The translations under genes were made by a program, and so were the position numbers. Of a DNA stretch of 64,000 nucleotides, positions 46,058 through 55,262 are shown in pieces (position 1 is the stretch's first letter; each line of letters opens with the position of its first letter). The DNA is from an uncultured bacterium (GTDB lineage Bacteria; Bacillota; Clostridia; Lachnospirales; Lachnospiraceae), in assembly GCA_947381965.1 (NCBI GenBank), contig CANCXX010000018.1:19334-83333 (forward strand), written 5' to 3'. The notes beneath the pieces were generated by a model. The model had not been told where the DNA came from. It did no database searches and saw nothing but the letters and a program-made list of their open reading frames with translations.

Positions 46058-46321
46058 GGAAGCAGGATGTGTATTTTCTTCAGGCAGCAGGCATAAAGCC
46101 GCTGCCTGTTCCATTAAAAACTTATAGCGTTTTAAAACGGAATTGACCTCATAAATGTAACAGTCAATTAAATCCGGTTCAGTCACATTATCAAAACCGG
46201 CATATGCGATTTCAAGCGCTTTTTTTGTTTTTTCAAGATCAGACAGCAGTGCATTGCGCGCAATCTCCTTTTCTGACAGAGTACGGTTTACGCGGGAACT
46301 AAAGCTAAAATACATTTTCAT
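46019..46321 (-). CDS. DUF2508 family protein (YaaL-like)
   Basis: Small cytosolic protein of 100 residues: LLSDLEKTKKALEIAYAGFDNVTEPDLIDCYIYEVNSVLKRYKFLMEQA is the DUF2508 core (about 24-75). DUF2508 genes normally sit between recR and bofA on one strand; here the gene is divergent from bofA, which starts 155 bases away. ATG at 46321 has GAGGG at a good distance; 46333 is an alternative. The C-terminal 25 residues (EENTHPASLSAETPVTSLTG) are beyond the family core and are read from antisense of fliS, so they may be a late extension. Function unknown. Confidence 0.75.
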   Translation of the reverse strand: MKMYFSFSSRVNRTLSEKEIARNALLSDLEKTKKALEIAYAGFDNVTEPDLIDCYIYEVNSVLKRYKFLMEQAAALCLLPEENTHPASLSAETPVTSLTG

Positions 46322-46475
46322 AATATCCCTCATTTCTAATTTTCTCTTTACATATTATTCCGATATTATCCAATAATTACCTAATATGTTATGAGTATAA
46401 GCAAATTTATTTCTCTTTATTCCGGTATATGGAAAGAAATCAGGACATATATTAAATGGAAGGAGGGAATGACTT

Positions 46476-46748
46476 ATGAGTACCTATTCAGGCGGTTTAA
46501 TGATTATAGGAATATTAGTTTTGGTTCTTTTAATCGGCGCGGCAAAAAGCAGGGCGGAATGGATTATAAACTTTATACTTAGAGGGGTTCTTGGAATGGT
46601 GATGGTGTACTTTGTCAATTACTTTTTATCAGGCAGGGTACCTGGAATTGAAATAGGATATAATCTGGTCACATTTATTACAACTGGTATATTGGGCTTT
46701 CCGGGCGTGTTGATGTTGTATGGTATCAATTTTTATATGATTTTGTAA
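46476..46748 (+). CDS. bofA: Pro-sigma-K processing inhibitor BofA-like
   Basis: Integral membrane protein of 90 residues with hydrophobic segments at about 7-22, 29-52 and 62-90. The C-terminal NLVTFITTGILGFPGVLMLYGINF is the BofA signature. In Bacillus it holds the intramembrane protease SpoIVFB inactive until late sporulation, so the host probably forms endospores. AAGGAGGG precedes the ATG. No recR is beside it. Confidence 0.9.
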   Translation: MSTYSGGLMIIGILVLVLLIGAAKSRAEWIINFILRGVLGMVMVYFVNYFLSGRVPGIEIGYNLVTFITTGILGFPGVLMLYGINFYMIL

Positions 46749-46752
46749 AATT

Positions 46753-46804
46753 CCATAGAAATCATTTTTTAAGACAGCAAAGTTTTTTAATCTGATTTCT
46801 ATGG
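46753..46804. repeat. 12-bp inverted repeat after bofA
   Basis: CCATAGAAATCA (46753-46764) and TGATTTCTATGG (46793-46804) are perfect arms 28 bases apart, five bases after the bofA stop. It could terminate bofA transcription, although the arms are far apart and no T run follows. Confidence 0.6.
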
Positions 46805-46841
46805 TGAAAAATAAGGAAATAATGCTAAATATATATGAATG

Positions 46842-46850
46842 TGATATACT
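46842..46850 (+). promoter_or_regulatory. Extended -10 promoter of the GH2 gene
   Basis: TGATATACT supplies a TG plus a TATACT -10 (46845-46850) about 113 bases before the start codon. No good -35 is in place, so this is a candidate only. A second weak option is TTGACT at about 46868 with TAAAGA 17 bases later. Confidence 0.4.
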
Positions 46851-46962
46851 GGAAATGACAGGTGCGTTGACTTACGGATGTTTGGAAGGTAAAGACAGAC
46901 AAGCCCATGTATAAGTGAATGAATATTCGAGAGATAAAAGGCAGTGAAAGGAAGGAAAAGTT

Positions 46963-49413
46963 ATGGATACAGTCGTTTTGACATTAAATAAAGACTGGCG
47001 TTTTCATTTGGGTGAATGTGAAGAATCCTGGTATAAGGGTTACGATGACAGCAGCTGGCGTAAGGTAATGATTCCCCATGACTGGTCAGTGGAAGCGCCT
47101 TTTTCAAAAGATTATTCCAGTGGAACCGGATATCTGATGGGAGGGATTGGATGGTACAGAGTTTCTTTTGCTCTTCCGGAAGAATATTATGGTAAAAGAA
47201 TTCGTGTTGCATTTGATGGTGTATATAAAAACAGTCAGGTATGGTGCAACAGTTATTATCTTGGTAAACGGCCCAGCGGCTATACATCCTTTTCTTATGA
47301 TATTTCTGATTTTGTTGTATTTGGCGAGAGAAAGAATACAATTTGTGTCAGAGTGGTACATACAGATCTGTCAGACTCCAGATGGTTTACCGGAAGCGGA
47401 ATTACCAGAAAGGTGTCTTTGGCGATAGAGGAACCAGTACATCCAGCAGAGTATGGGTGTTTTTTTCAGACAAAGGAAATTGTTTATGGAGAAGGACAGT
47501 CACTAAAGGCTGAATATGCAGTAATACAGGTAGAGCAGGAAGTAATGAATACACAGACAGAGCCAGTGGAAGTGGATGTAAAAACAGAGCTGCTAGATGA
47601 AAATAATTTGGTCTGTGTATGCCTGGAGGGAAAAATATCTCTTGGAGCGGTGGAAAATGGAAAAGTCACTTTGGAAGGAAAAATAAAGAATCCCTGTTTG
47701 TGGGCACCGGAGCATCCTTATTTATACCATATGCGTACATGGTATAAAACAGGAAAAAAAGATTTTTATTTAGTTCATGATGAAAAAACAGGCATTCGGA
47801 GTATTTCTTTTCAACCAAAAGAAGGATTTTTCTTAAATGGCATAAATACAAAGATAAAAGGTGTCTGCGTGCACCATGACGGCGGTTGTCTTGGCGCGGC
47901 AATGCGCCCGGAGGTATGGCAGCGCAGACTGGAACTTTTGAAGGAATGCGGATGCAATGCCATCCGATGCAGCCACAATCCTCATATGCCTGAATTATAT
48001 GGATTGTGTGATGCTATGGGATTTTTAATGATGGATGAGGCTTTTGATGAATGGGAAAATCCAAAAAATAAATGGTCTGTAGGTCATAATGTCTATCCTC
48101 CCAGACATCAGGGATATTATGAGGATTTTCCGGAATGGCATGAAAAGGATCTGTGCGCTATGGTACGCAGAGATAGAAATCATCCTTCCATTATTCTTTG
48201 GAGTATTGGAAATGAAATTGATTATCCGAACGACCCTTACTGTCATCCTATGTTTGCCTCAATGACAGGTAATAATGATGCGGATAAGCCGGAAAAAGAA
48301 AGGCAGTATGATGCGGACAAACCCAATATGGAAAGACTTTCCCGTTTAGCCTCCCGCCTGACATCTATTGTGAAAAAGGAAGATAGCAGCAGACCAGTTA
48401 CTTTAGCGGCAGCTTTTCCGGAGCTATCCTCAAAGCTGGGATTCTTTGATGAATTGGATGTTGTTGGCTATAATTATAAAGAGCATTTGTATCAAGAAGA
48501 TCACAATAGGTTTCCTGATAAGACATTTTTGGGAAGTGAAAATGGACACAGTCTGGAAGCGTGGCAGGCTGTAACCGAAAATTCTTATATTTGCGGACAA
48601 TTTTTGTGGACAGGGATTGATTATCTGGGAGAAGCCCATGGATGGCCAGTGCATGGTTCACCGGCAGGTATTCTGACCAGCGCCGGCTTTACAAAGCCGG
48701 ATTATTACCGTAGGAGAACATTCTGGAAAAATGAGGCGGTAATATGGATGGCAACGGGAAAAGAAAAAGAATGGAATAAAGATTACATTCCAATGAGTTT
48801 TTGCTGGAATTACGAGAAAGAATCAAAGATTCTGGTAAAATGTTATGCAGGCCTTTTAGAAGAGGAAAATGAAAATTACGTAGTTCTTTGCTGTAATGGC
48901 AGGGAAGTAGGAAGGGAATATCAGCGGGAAAAGGATGGCGCTTTCTGGTTTCATGTTATCTATGAACAGGGGTGTCTGGAAGCACTGTATTACACAAAAG
49001 ATGGAGAGTTAATTGCAAAATGTCATCTGGTATCAACAGAAAAGGCATCTGTGCTGTCCTGCCAGCTGTGGAAGGAGAATGACAGATTAAAAGAGCAGGA
49101 ATGGAATGTATGTTCATCCAAATCCGGTTATTTATATCAGATATTAGTTACTTTGACTGACAGTAAAGGACAGGAAGTGGTGTGGGATGATAAAGAAATT
49201 AAAGTCCAGGTCCAGGGAGAGGGTGAGCTGGCTGGTATGGATAATGGCAATTTGGCAGATGTAACTCCTTTTGCCTCCAATGTCAGAAAGACAGAAAAGG
49301 GAAAAATGGCAGTTTATGTAAGAAGAACGGGGAAAGGAGGCATTACTGTTTTATTGGAATTGCAAAGCAGTTCATTTGAAGGAGATAGGGTATTTAAAGT
49401 GATTGACATTTAG
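46963..49413 (+). CDS. Beta-galactosidase-like glycoside hydrolase family 2
   Basis: Retaining glycosidase of 816 residues without signal peptide, hence cytosolic. The N-terminal sugar-binding jelly roll (about 1-150; DWRFHLGECEESW, GIGWYRVSF) is followed by an Ig-like domain, the GH2 barrel (about 285-600), and C-terminal beta domains with GELAGMDNGN. Catalytic residues: acid/base Glu418 in WSIGNEID and nucleophile Glu526 in FLGSENG. The architecture fits GH2 beta-galactosidases acting on oligosaccharides or host glycans. A LacI-type regulator follows 129 bases downstream. No transporter is near, and related GH2 beta-glucuronidases or mannosidases cannot be excluded by eye. Confidence 0.85.
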   Translation: MDTVVLTLNKDWRFHLGECEESWYKGYDDSSWRKVMIPHDWSVEAPFSKDYSSGTGYLMGGIGWYRVSFALPEEYYGKRIRVAFDGVYKNSQVWCNSYYLGKRPSGYTSFSYDISDFVVFGERKNTICVRVVHTDLSDSRWFTGSGITRKVSLAIEEPVHPAEYGCFFQTKEIVYGEGQSLKAEYAVIQVEQEVMNTQTEPVEVDVKTELLDENNLVCVCLEGKISLGAVENGKVTLEGKIKNPCLWAPEHPYLYHMRTWYKTGKKDFYLVHDEKTGIRSISFQPKEGFFLNGINTKIKGVCVHHDGGCLGAAMRPEVWQRRLELLKECGCNAIRCSHNPHMPELYGLCDAMGFLMMDEAFDEWENPKNKWSVGHNVYPPRHQGYYEDFPEWHEKDLCAMVRRDRNHPSIILWSIGNEIDYPNDPYCHPMFASMTGNNDADKPEKERQYDADKPNMERLSRLASRLTSIVKKEDSSRPVTLAAAFPELSSKLGFFDELDVVGYNYKEHLYQEDHNRFPDKTFLGSENGHSLEAWQAVTENSYICGQFLWTGIDYLGEAHGWPVHGSPAGILTSAGFTKPDYYRRRTFWKNEAVIWMATGKEKEWNKDYIPMSFCWNYEKESKILVKCYAGLLEEENENYVVLCCNGREVGREYQREKDGAFWFHVIYEQGCLEALYYTKDGELIAKCHLVSTEKASVLSCQLWKENDRLKEQEWNVCSSKSGYLYQILVTLTDSKGQEVVWDDKEIKVQVQGEGELAGMDNGNLADVTPFASNVRKTEKGKMAVYVRRTGKGGITVLLELQSSSFEGDRVFKVIDI

Positions 49414-49542
49414 ATATGGAATGTCATATGATGGAATTAAGGAAAAATGGAAAATAATATATGTATATGACTGTAAGTACTATGCAAATTATTTTACTGT
49501 AGTTCCTGAGAAGTATTTTGAAGTAAAGAGGATGTACAGTTG

Positions 49543-50592
49543 ATGGATTTTCAGAAATCATCAGATAATAAAAGAATTACAATATACGATATAGCAAAGG
49601 AAGCAGGTGTTTCGGCGTCTACGGTATCCAGAGTATTAACAAATAATGCAAATGTCCGCAAGGAAAAAAAAGACAAAATACAAAATATCATTGATAAATA
49701 TGATTTTAAACCAAACGCACTGGCTAAAGGACTGTCAGATACTAAAAGTAAAATTATTGGCATTATTGCAGCGGATGTAAGAAATCCTTATTATGCCGAG
49801 GTATTTGTGGCATGTGAAAGTGCAGCGAGGGAAGCTGGATATACAGTGCTTTTGTGTAATTCCCTTGGAATGGTGGAACAGGAAAGCCTTCATTTACAAA
49901 TGTTGCAGCAGCAAAGTGTGGATGCGATAATCCAACTGGGGGGAAGAGTGGATGATCTGGTTTCAGATAAGGATTATGTTGGAAAAGTAGCCCGGATCAC
50001 TGGTACGATTCCTGTTGTAGTTACAGGAAAACTGGATGGCACTTCCTGTTACAGGGTGCAGATTGATGCAAAAAAAGCGATGGATTTACTGATGAGTCAT
50101 TTGATTGGGCTTGGGCATAAAAGAATTGCACTGGTAGGGGGGAGAAAGAATGTTACCTCCACATATGAAAAATATAAGCAATATCTTAAAGTTCTGCATG
50201 ACCATCAGATTGAGTTTCAGGAGGAATTTTTTGTAGAGGGCGGATATAATTATCAGACAGGCTATGAAGGAATGAATAAATTAATTGACAGGCATATAAA
50301 GCCTACGGCTGTTATAGCTATTAATGACTTTTCAGCAGCAGGTATAGTCAGAAGCATAACGGAACACGGCTACAGGATTCCACAAGATATTTCAGTGGTT
50401 AGCTACGATAATACTTATATTGCAACATTGCTTATACCGACTTTGACCAGCGTGGATTATGATTATAAAACGTTTGGAAGAAAGCTTGTACAGGCTGCAA
50501 TTAATGCGGCAGAGGATGAAGAGGTGCCGATACAGCAGCTGGTAACTCCTACCCTGGTTATCAGAGAGAGCAGTGGCCCGGCGGCAGATTAA
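49543..50592 (+). CDS. LacI-family transcriptional regulator
   Basis: Repressor of 349 residues with an N-terminal helix-turn-helix (about 12-35; TIYDIAKEAGVSASTVSRVL), a hinge helix NALAKGLS, and a periplasmic-binding-like sugar domain (about 65-349) with IAADVRNPYYAE, TAVIAINDFSAAGIV and PTLTSVDYDY. It probably controls the beta-galactosidase gene upstream in response to a sugar, as an inference from adjacency. AAAGAGG serves ATG at 49543 or the TTG at 49540. No obvious LacI-type operator palindrome was seen in front of either gene. Confidence 0.88.
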   Translation: MDFQKSSDNKRITIYDIAKEAGVSASTVSRVLTNNANVRKEKKDKIQNIIDKYDFKPNALAKGLSDTKSKIIGIIAADVRNPYYAEVFVACESAAREAGYTVLLCNSLGMVEQESLHLQMLQQQSVDAIIQLGGRVDDLVSDKDYVGKVARITGTIPVVVTGKLDGTSCYRVQIDAKKAMDLLMSHLIGLGHKRIALVGGRKNVTSTYEKYKQYLKVLHDHQIEFQEEFFVEGGYNYQTGYEGMNKLIDRHIKPTAVIAINDFSAAGIVRSITEHGYRIPQDISVVSYDNTYIATLLIPTLTSVDYDYKTFGRKLVQAAINAAEDEEVPIQQLVTPTLVIRESSGPAAD

Positions 50593-50621
50593 TCAAAATT
50601 TTTGGTAATATTTTTATATGC

Positions 50622-50650
50622 AAAAACCCTTGATTTTCAAGGGTTTTTAA
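50622..50650 (+). terminator. Terminator after the LacI gene
   Basis: AAAAACCCTTGA (50622-50633) and TCAAGGGTTTTT (50637-50648) are perfect arms around a TTT loop, and the second arm ends in a T run. It isolates the Tad operon downstream. Confidence 0.88.
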
Positions 50651-50721
50651 TATTTTAAGTAGATTTACATAAAAAATATATGTAAAAAAGTGCTAAACTT
50701 TAAATATTTTGCACAAATTAC

Positions 50722-50750
50722 TTTACAAGCAGTAACTTTTTGTATATAAT
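50722..50750 (+). promoter_or_regulatory. Promoter of the Tad pilus operon
   Basis: TTTACA (50722-50727), a 17-base spacer and a perfect TATAAT (50745-50750). The leader of about 125 bases contains a hairpin GGAAAG (50812-50817) / CTTTCC (50821-50826). No further promoter is seen before 59837, so the ten Tad genes probably form one transcript. Confidence 0.78.
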
Positions 50751-50882
50751 TCAACACATAACAAAAGACAGTCTTAGTTATCTACTATTTAAAATTTCTT
50801 TGAAGATCGTAGGAAAGTTTCTTTCCACCTTTTCAAGTACAAAGCATTCAGGCTAAATTTATAAAGCAGAAAGGGGTTATAG

Positions 50883-51902
50883 TTGGACAAAAGAATCCTT
50901 GCAATTTTTGACAGCGAGGAGAGCTACGCATATCGGCTTATGGAGTTTATCAGTGGAAAAGTAAATCTTCCATTTGAAATTTATGTTTTTACTAATAGAA
51001 ATAAATTTTTCTCCTGTACCAGAATAAAAGATATTGAGTGCCTTCTCATTTCGGAAACCGTTTATAGACAGGAAGTGGAAGACATAAAAATTCCGCATAT
51101 CATTATCCTCAGTGAAAGTGGGGAAAATCTAAACAAAGCTCTTCATCATATCAATAAATACCAGTCATGTGAAAATATTCTTCATGAAGTTATGGAATAT
51201 TATACAGATAAATCCGATACTGTTCCGGCGGCAATGCGCACAGGATTAAAAAAAATGAAAATAATCGGTGTATATACGCCTGTAGGACGATGTCTGCAGA
51301 CGACATTTTCACTAACTCTGGGACAGATACTTGCTAAGAAGTATAAGACGCTTTATCTGAACTTTGAAGTTTATTCCGGGTTTGCCCGTATGTTGGGCAG
51401 AAATACGGAAAATGACATTTCTGACCTGATGTATTACTTTTCCTGTGCAAGAGAAAAGCTGGCATATCGGCTGGAGAGTATGGTAGAAACAGTTAACGGG
51501 CTGGATTTTGTTCCGCCTGCAATGATATACCAGAATTTGTCCGGTGTCAGAGGAGGTCAATGGCTTGACTTATTTATGGAAATTGAAAAAACAAGTGAAT
51601 ATGAATATTTGATACTTGATCTGACAGATGGAATTATGGACCTATGGGATGTGCTGCGCGGATGTGATTATATCTATACAATCTCCAGGGAGGATGGACT
51701 TGCTATAGCTAAAATAGAGCAGTATGAAAAAGCATTGGAAAGTATGAACTATGGGGATATTACAGCCAAAACAACCAAATGGAAACTTCCCATATTTAAA
51801 AAGCTTCCTGTCTCCTTTGAAGAACTGACCTATGGTGAACTGGCAGTATATATTAAGGCAAACATTTTTCCGGATTTGTTTAAGGAGGGAATGGTTGAAT
51901 AA
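50883..51902 (+). CDS. tadZ: TadZ/CpaE-like pilus localisation protein
   Basis: Cytosolic protein of 339 residues. The N-terminal receiver-like half (about 1-115) lacks an obvious phosphorylation site; the second half is MinD/ParA-like. The P-loop position reads GVYTPVGRCLQTTF near 130, in which the deviant Walker A lysine is replaced (QTT instead of KTT), so ATP hydrolysis is doubtful; LNFEVYSG and YEYLILDLTDG are the following strands. TadZ positions the pilus machine at a site in the cell. TTG start with GAAAGGGG upstream. The stop overlaps the cpaF start. Confidence 0.78.
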   Translation: MDKRILAIFDSEESYAYRLMEFISGKVNLPFEIYVFTNRNKFFSCTRIKDIECLLISETVYRQEVEDIKIPHIIILSESGENLNKALHHINKYQSCENILHEVMEYYTDKSDTVPAAMRTGLKKMKIIGVYTPVGRCLQTTFSLTLGQILAKKYKTLYLNFEVYSGFARMLGRNTENDISDLMYYFSCAREKLAYRLESMVETVNGLDFVPPAMIYQNLSGVRGGQWLDLFMEIEKTSEYEYLILDLTDGIMDLWDVLRGCDYIYTISREDGLAIAKIEQYEKALESMNYGDITAKTTKWKLPIFKKLPVSFEELTYGELAVYIKANIFPDLFKEGMVE

Positions 51903-53100
51903 GGGTGAAATTGCGGATTTACATAAAATCATTCTGGAAAAGCTGGATCTCTCCCGACAGATGACAGAAGATGAAATACGGGAACTGATTGATGAACAGA
52001 TAAAACAGGAAAGCAAAAAAAGATATTTGGAGATTTCGATCAGAGAACAGCTTCGAAGAGAAGTTTTCCATTCTATAAGACAACTGGGAATATTACAGGA
52101 GTTAATAGAAAATCCAGAGATAACAGAAATTATGGTAAATGGCACTTCTGGAATCTTTATAGAAAAAAAAGGTAAACTTGAAAAGTTAGATATATGTTTT
52201 GAATCAGAAGAAAAATTAAAACATGTGATATGGCAGATTACTGCAGGTTGTAATCGGGTAGTAAATGAAGCTTCTCCAATAGTGGACGCAAGACTTCCGG
52301 ATGGGGCGAGAGTAAATGTGGTTCTTAATCCGGTGGCTGTAAACGGACCAATTCTAACTATCCGCCGGTTTCCTAAAGATCCGATAACCATAGATCAGCT
52401 TTTATCTATGAAGTCTTTGACAAAAGAATGCAGAGATCAGCTTGAAGAATTGGTATGGTTAGGAAGCAACATTTTGGTGAGTGGAGGAACTGGTTCCGGA
52501 AAAACAACTTTTCTTAATATTTTATCCGGATTTATACCGAAAACGGAGCGTGTAATCACCATTGAAGATAGTGCAGAGCTGCAAATCAGAAATATATCTA
52601 ATCTGGTCAGACTGGAAACGCGAAATGTCAATGTGGAGGGTTGTACGGAAATCACAATACGGGACCTGATAAAGGCGTCTTTAAGAATGCGCCCCGACAG
52701 GATTATCGTAGGTGAAGTCAGGGGAAAAGAAACAGTTGATATGCTGCAAAGTGTAAATGTGGGACACAGCGCCATGACAACAGTGCATGCAAATAGTGTA
52801 AGGGATGTGGTAAGCCGTCTGGAAACTATGGTTCTGATGGGGATGGAAATGCCTCTTAGCGCTATACGCAGGCAGATTATTTCCGGATTTGATGTAATGG
52901 TACATTTGGGAAGATTAAAGGATGGAAGCAGACGGATACTGGAAATAGCTGAACCCGACAGATTATGGGAGGGAGAGGTAAAAATGAGAACAGTTTACAG
53001 ATTTGAATCAGAGTGCGTTTCCCCAAATGGAGAGATAAAGGGGGAATTAAAAAAAGTAGGAGAGTTTAAACATGTGGAAAAACTGCATTTGTCAAGATAA
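51895..53100 (+). CDS. cpaF: Tad secretion ATPase CpaF/TadA
   Basis: Hexameric secretion ATPase of 401 residues that powers assembly of the Tad pilus. Helical N-terminal domain (about 1-90), then PEITEIMVNG, and the RecA-like core: Walker A GGTGSGKT at 197-204, Asp box ITIEDSAEL, Walker B RPDRIIVGEVRG, and the His box VGHSAMTTVHAN. TTG at 51895 has AAGGAGG six bases upstream and overlaps the tadZ stop; an in-frame ATG farther upstream lies inside tadZ. Its 3' end overlaps tadB by 29 bases. Motifs are intact. Confidence 0.92.
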   Translation: MNKGEIADLHKIILEKLDLSRQMTEDEIRELIDEQIKQESKKRYLEISIREQLRREVFHSIRQLGILQELIENPEITEIMVNGTSGIFIEKKGKLEKLDICFESEEKLKHVIWQITAGCNRVVNEASPIVDARLPDGARVNVVLNPVAVNGPILTIRRFPKDPITIDQLLSMKSLTKECRDQLEELVWLGSNILVSGGTGSGKTTFLNILSGFIPKTERVITIEDSAELQIRNISNLVRLETRNVNVEGCTEITIRDLIKASLRMRPDRIIVGEVRGKETVDMLQSVNVGHSAMTTVHANSVRDVVSRLETMVLMGMEMPLSAIRRQIISGFDVMVHLGRLKDGSRRILEIAEPDRLWEGEVKMRTVYRFESECVSPNGEIKGELKKVGEFKHVEKLHLSR

Positions 53101-53839
53101 TCAAAAGAAATTACTGTTATTTCTGTCTCCAGCTGAAAAAAGGTATTTGACTGGAAAAAGTATAGTGATTGTTGTAATTTTAAATTATTTTTTTTATCGA
53201 TCTATATGGGCGTTTTTCCCTCTCTCAGGTATAGGACTTTTATATTACCGGTTGGAAAGAAAGTTCTTATTGGATAAGAAAAAAGAAGCTGTCAGGGAGC
53301 AGTTTAAGGAGTTGATGCTTTTAGTATCAACCAGTCAGAGAGCAGGGTTTTCAGCAGAAAATTCTTTTTTATCCAGTTATAATGATTTAAGGGCCTTATA
53401 CGGAAGGGACAGTTCAATTTGCCAGATTATAATGATGCTGAAGTCGGGGCGGGAAAATAATATTGCTTTTTCAAAGTTGTGGAAGCAGATAGGAGAGAGC
53501 CTGGAAATTGATGAAATCAGGGAATTTTCGCAAGTATATGAAATTTCCCAGCACAGCAGTGGAAACATGGCTTCCGTCATGGATAAAACAGCGGACATTA
53601 TAGTACGGAAAATTGAAACAGAAAAAGAAATTACTGTTTTACTTAGTGCAAAGAAACTGGAACAAAAAATTATGAATATTATGCCATTTGCAATTATGTT
53701 GTATATAAGCATAGCTTCTCCTGGGTATTTTCAGGGCCTTTATCATACGATAGCGGGGGTTTTGGTTATGAGCGCTTGTCTGTTGGTTTATCTGGGAGCT
53801 TATATCTTATCTGTACGAATAATTTCTATAGAAGTATAA
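53072..53839 (+). CDS. tadB: Tad inner-membrane platform protein TadB
   Basis: Type II secretion F-domain protein of 255 residues. A short cytosolic N-terminus, hydrophobic segments at about 28-62, the cytosolic F domain (about 75-190; AVREQFKELMLLVSTSQRAGFS, SSGNMASVMDKTADII), and two C-terminal helices (about 195-250). It forms the membrane platform under the pilus with the next gene product. GGAGA lies nine bases before the ATG. It is compact compared with proteobacterial TadB (about 300 residues). Confidence 0.82.
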   Translation: MWKNCICQDNQKKLLLFLSPAEKRYLTGKSIVIVVILNYFFYRSIWAFFPLSGIGLLYYRLERKFLLDKKKEAVREQFKELMLLVSTSQRAGFSAENSFLSSYNDLRALYGRDSSICQIIMMLKSGRENNIAFSKLWKQIGESLEIDEIREFSQVYEISQHSSGNMASVMDKTADIIVRKIETEKEITVLLSAKKLEQKIMNIMPFAIMLYISIASPGYFQGLYHTIAGVLVMSACLLVYLGAYILSVRIISIEV

Positions 53840-53851
53840 AGGAGCATTTCT

Positions 53852-55201
53852 ATGAAAAATCCAATTTTTCTGTTAGCGCTAAAAGTATACCAAAAAAGAA
53901 AGATCAGGGCTAATAAAAATTCAAAATTGTATAGAGAATTATCAGAACTTTATCCTATGAAAGATACGGAAGAATTATATGCAAATTTTCAGGTACGCAA
54001 ATTGACATCAGTATTTATTGTTTTAACACTTGGGACGGTGTCTGCTATCTGCCTTCATTTGTGCAGCCGGATGGAAGGCAGGATGGCAGAAGGGGCACAG
54101 TTAGTCAGAAATGAATGGGGTGCAGGAGACTATGAAATAAAAATGCGGGCAAAGGCTGATAAGTGGAGCAGGGAAATCCCTATTTTGGTAGAAGAGAGAA
54201 AACTTAACGAAAAGGAAAGGGAGGAATTGTTTAAAAAAATTAATGCAATACTGCCTGAAATTATAAAAAAGGATAATTATGATTTGGATCATGTGACTGG
54301 AAATTTATACTTGCCATCCACAGTGCCGGGATATCCGCTTAAACTTACATGGAACAGTGGAAACAAAGAGAGGGTTAGCAGGAGCGGAAAGGTTAATCGT
54401 ATAGGAATTGAAGAAAAAGGAGAAGAGGTAAAGCTGACAGCGACAATTTTATTGGAAGGAGAGAGAAAAAGTTTTGAATATGATGTATTTTTACTGCCTG
54501 AAAACCTTGCGGTAGAAGAACTGTTCTTCCGCTCATTAGAGGATTTACTGATTAAAACAAATTTGAATAGGGAAGACAAGAAAGAATTTTATCTTCCTGG
54601 AAATCTGGATGGAATTGAGGTTATATGGGAGGAAATAAAACCGGATAATAGTATCTTTTTATTTATATTAACTTTATTTATCAGCGTTTTGATATGTAAG
54701 GGGATGGAAAAAGATTTGGAGAAAGATTGTAAGAAAAGAAACAGACAGTTGATAATTGATTATCCCGGTTTTGTAAACAAGCTTCGACTATACTTGCAGG
54801 CAGGTCTGACCATAAAAAATTCTTTCTTAAAAATAACTTCTGATTACCAGAACCAGAAAGGAAGGAGGTGTTATCTGTATGAAGAAATGAAAGTTGCGTG
54901 TTATCAATTGGAAAACGGAATAATGGAAGAACAGGTATATCAGGACTGGGGAAAGCGGTGCGGAGCAATGAGATACCGAAGGCTGAGCTTTTTGCTGGCA
55001 GTAAATTTAAAGCAGGGAAACAGCAGGCTTCTGTTGCTTTTAGCACAAGAGGCCGACAGCGCACAGGAAGACAGGAGAAATTTGGCAAGAAAAGCAGGAG
55101 AAGAAGCGGGAACTAAATTGATTCTCCCCATGATGCTGATGCTTGTGGTGGTTATGTTTTTAGTTTTATTGCCTGTATATATGGATTTTGGAGGCATTTA
55201 A
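53852..55201 (+). CDS. tadC: TadC-like platform protein with Ig-like insert
   Basis: Second T2SF-type platform protein, 449 residues, about 150 longer than usual TadC. A helix at about 50-70 is followed by an extracytoplasmic insert to about 265: a coiled segment (75-140), then an Ig-like fold (about 143-216: VTGNLYLPSTVPGYPLKLTW, SRSGKVNRIG, KLTATILLEGE) that matches the atrophied bacterial Ig (aBig) pattern. After helix 2 (268-285) comes the F domain (about 300-420; YPGFVNKLRLYLQAGLTIKNS) and a C-terminal helix. GGAG precedes the ATG. The platform role is by family; what the insert binds is unknown. Confidence 0.78.
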   Translation: MKNPIFLLALKVYQKRKIRANKNSKLYRELSELYPMKDTEELYANFQVRKLTSVFIVLTLGTVSAICLHLCSRMEGRMAEGAQLVRNEWGAGDYEIKMRAKADKWSREIPILVEERKLNEKEREELFKKINAILPEIIKKDNYDLDHVTGNLYLPSTVPGYPLKLTWNSGNKERVSRSGKVNRIGIEEKGEEVKLTATILLEGERKSFEYDVFLLPENLAVEELFFRSLEDLLIKTNLNREDKKEFYLPGNLDGIEVIWEEIKPDNSIFLFILTLFISVLICKGMEKDLEKDCKKRNRQLIIDYPGFVNKLRLYLQAGLTIKNSFLKITSDYQNQKGRRCYLYEEMKVACYQLENGIMEEQVYQDWGKRCGAMRYRRLSFLLAVNLKQGNSRLLLLLAQEADSAQEDRRNLARKAGEEAGTKLILPMMLMLVVVMFLVLLPVYMDFGGI

Positions 55202-55262
55202 ACAAAATGGAAATGAACAATAATTAAGGTGGCGTTAATAAAAGCGCAGAAATGGAGGATAA

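Noticed and set aside
46391-46582. A 63-codon frame overlapping the bofA start
   Set aside because: The overlapping bofA frame has a strong ribosome site and a recognisable family; this frame has neither.
49414-49542. LacI operator between the GH2 gene and the regulator
   Set aside because: No palindrome of the LacI type with a central CG was found here or before the GH2 gene.
50751-50882. Riboswitch in the Tad operon leader
   Set aside because: Only one short hairpin (GGAAAG/CTTTCC) is visible and no known aptamer consensus fits.
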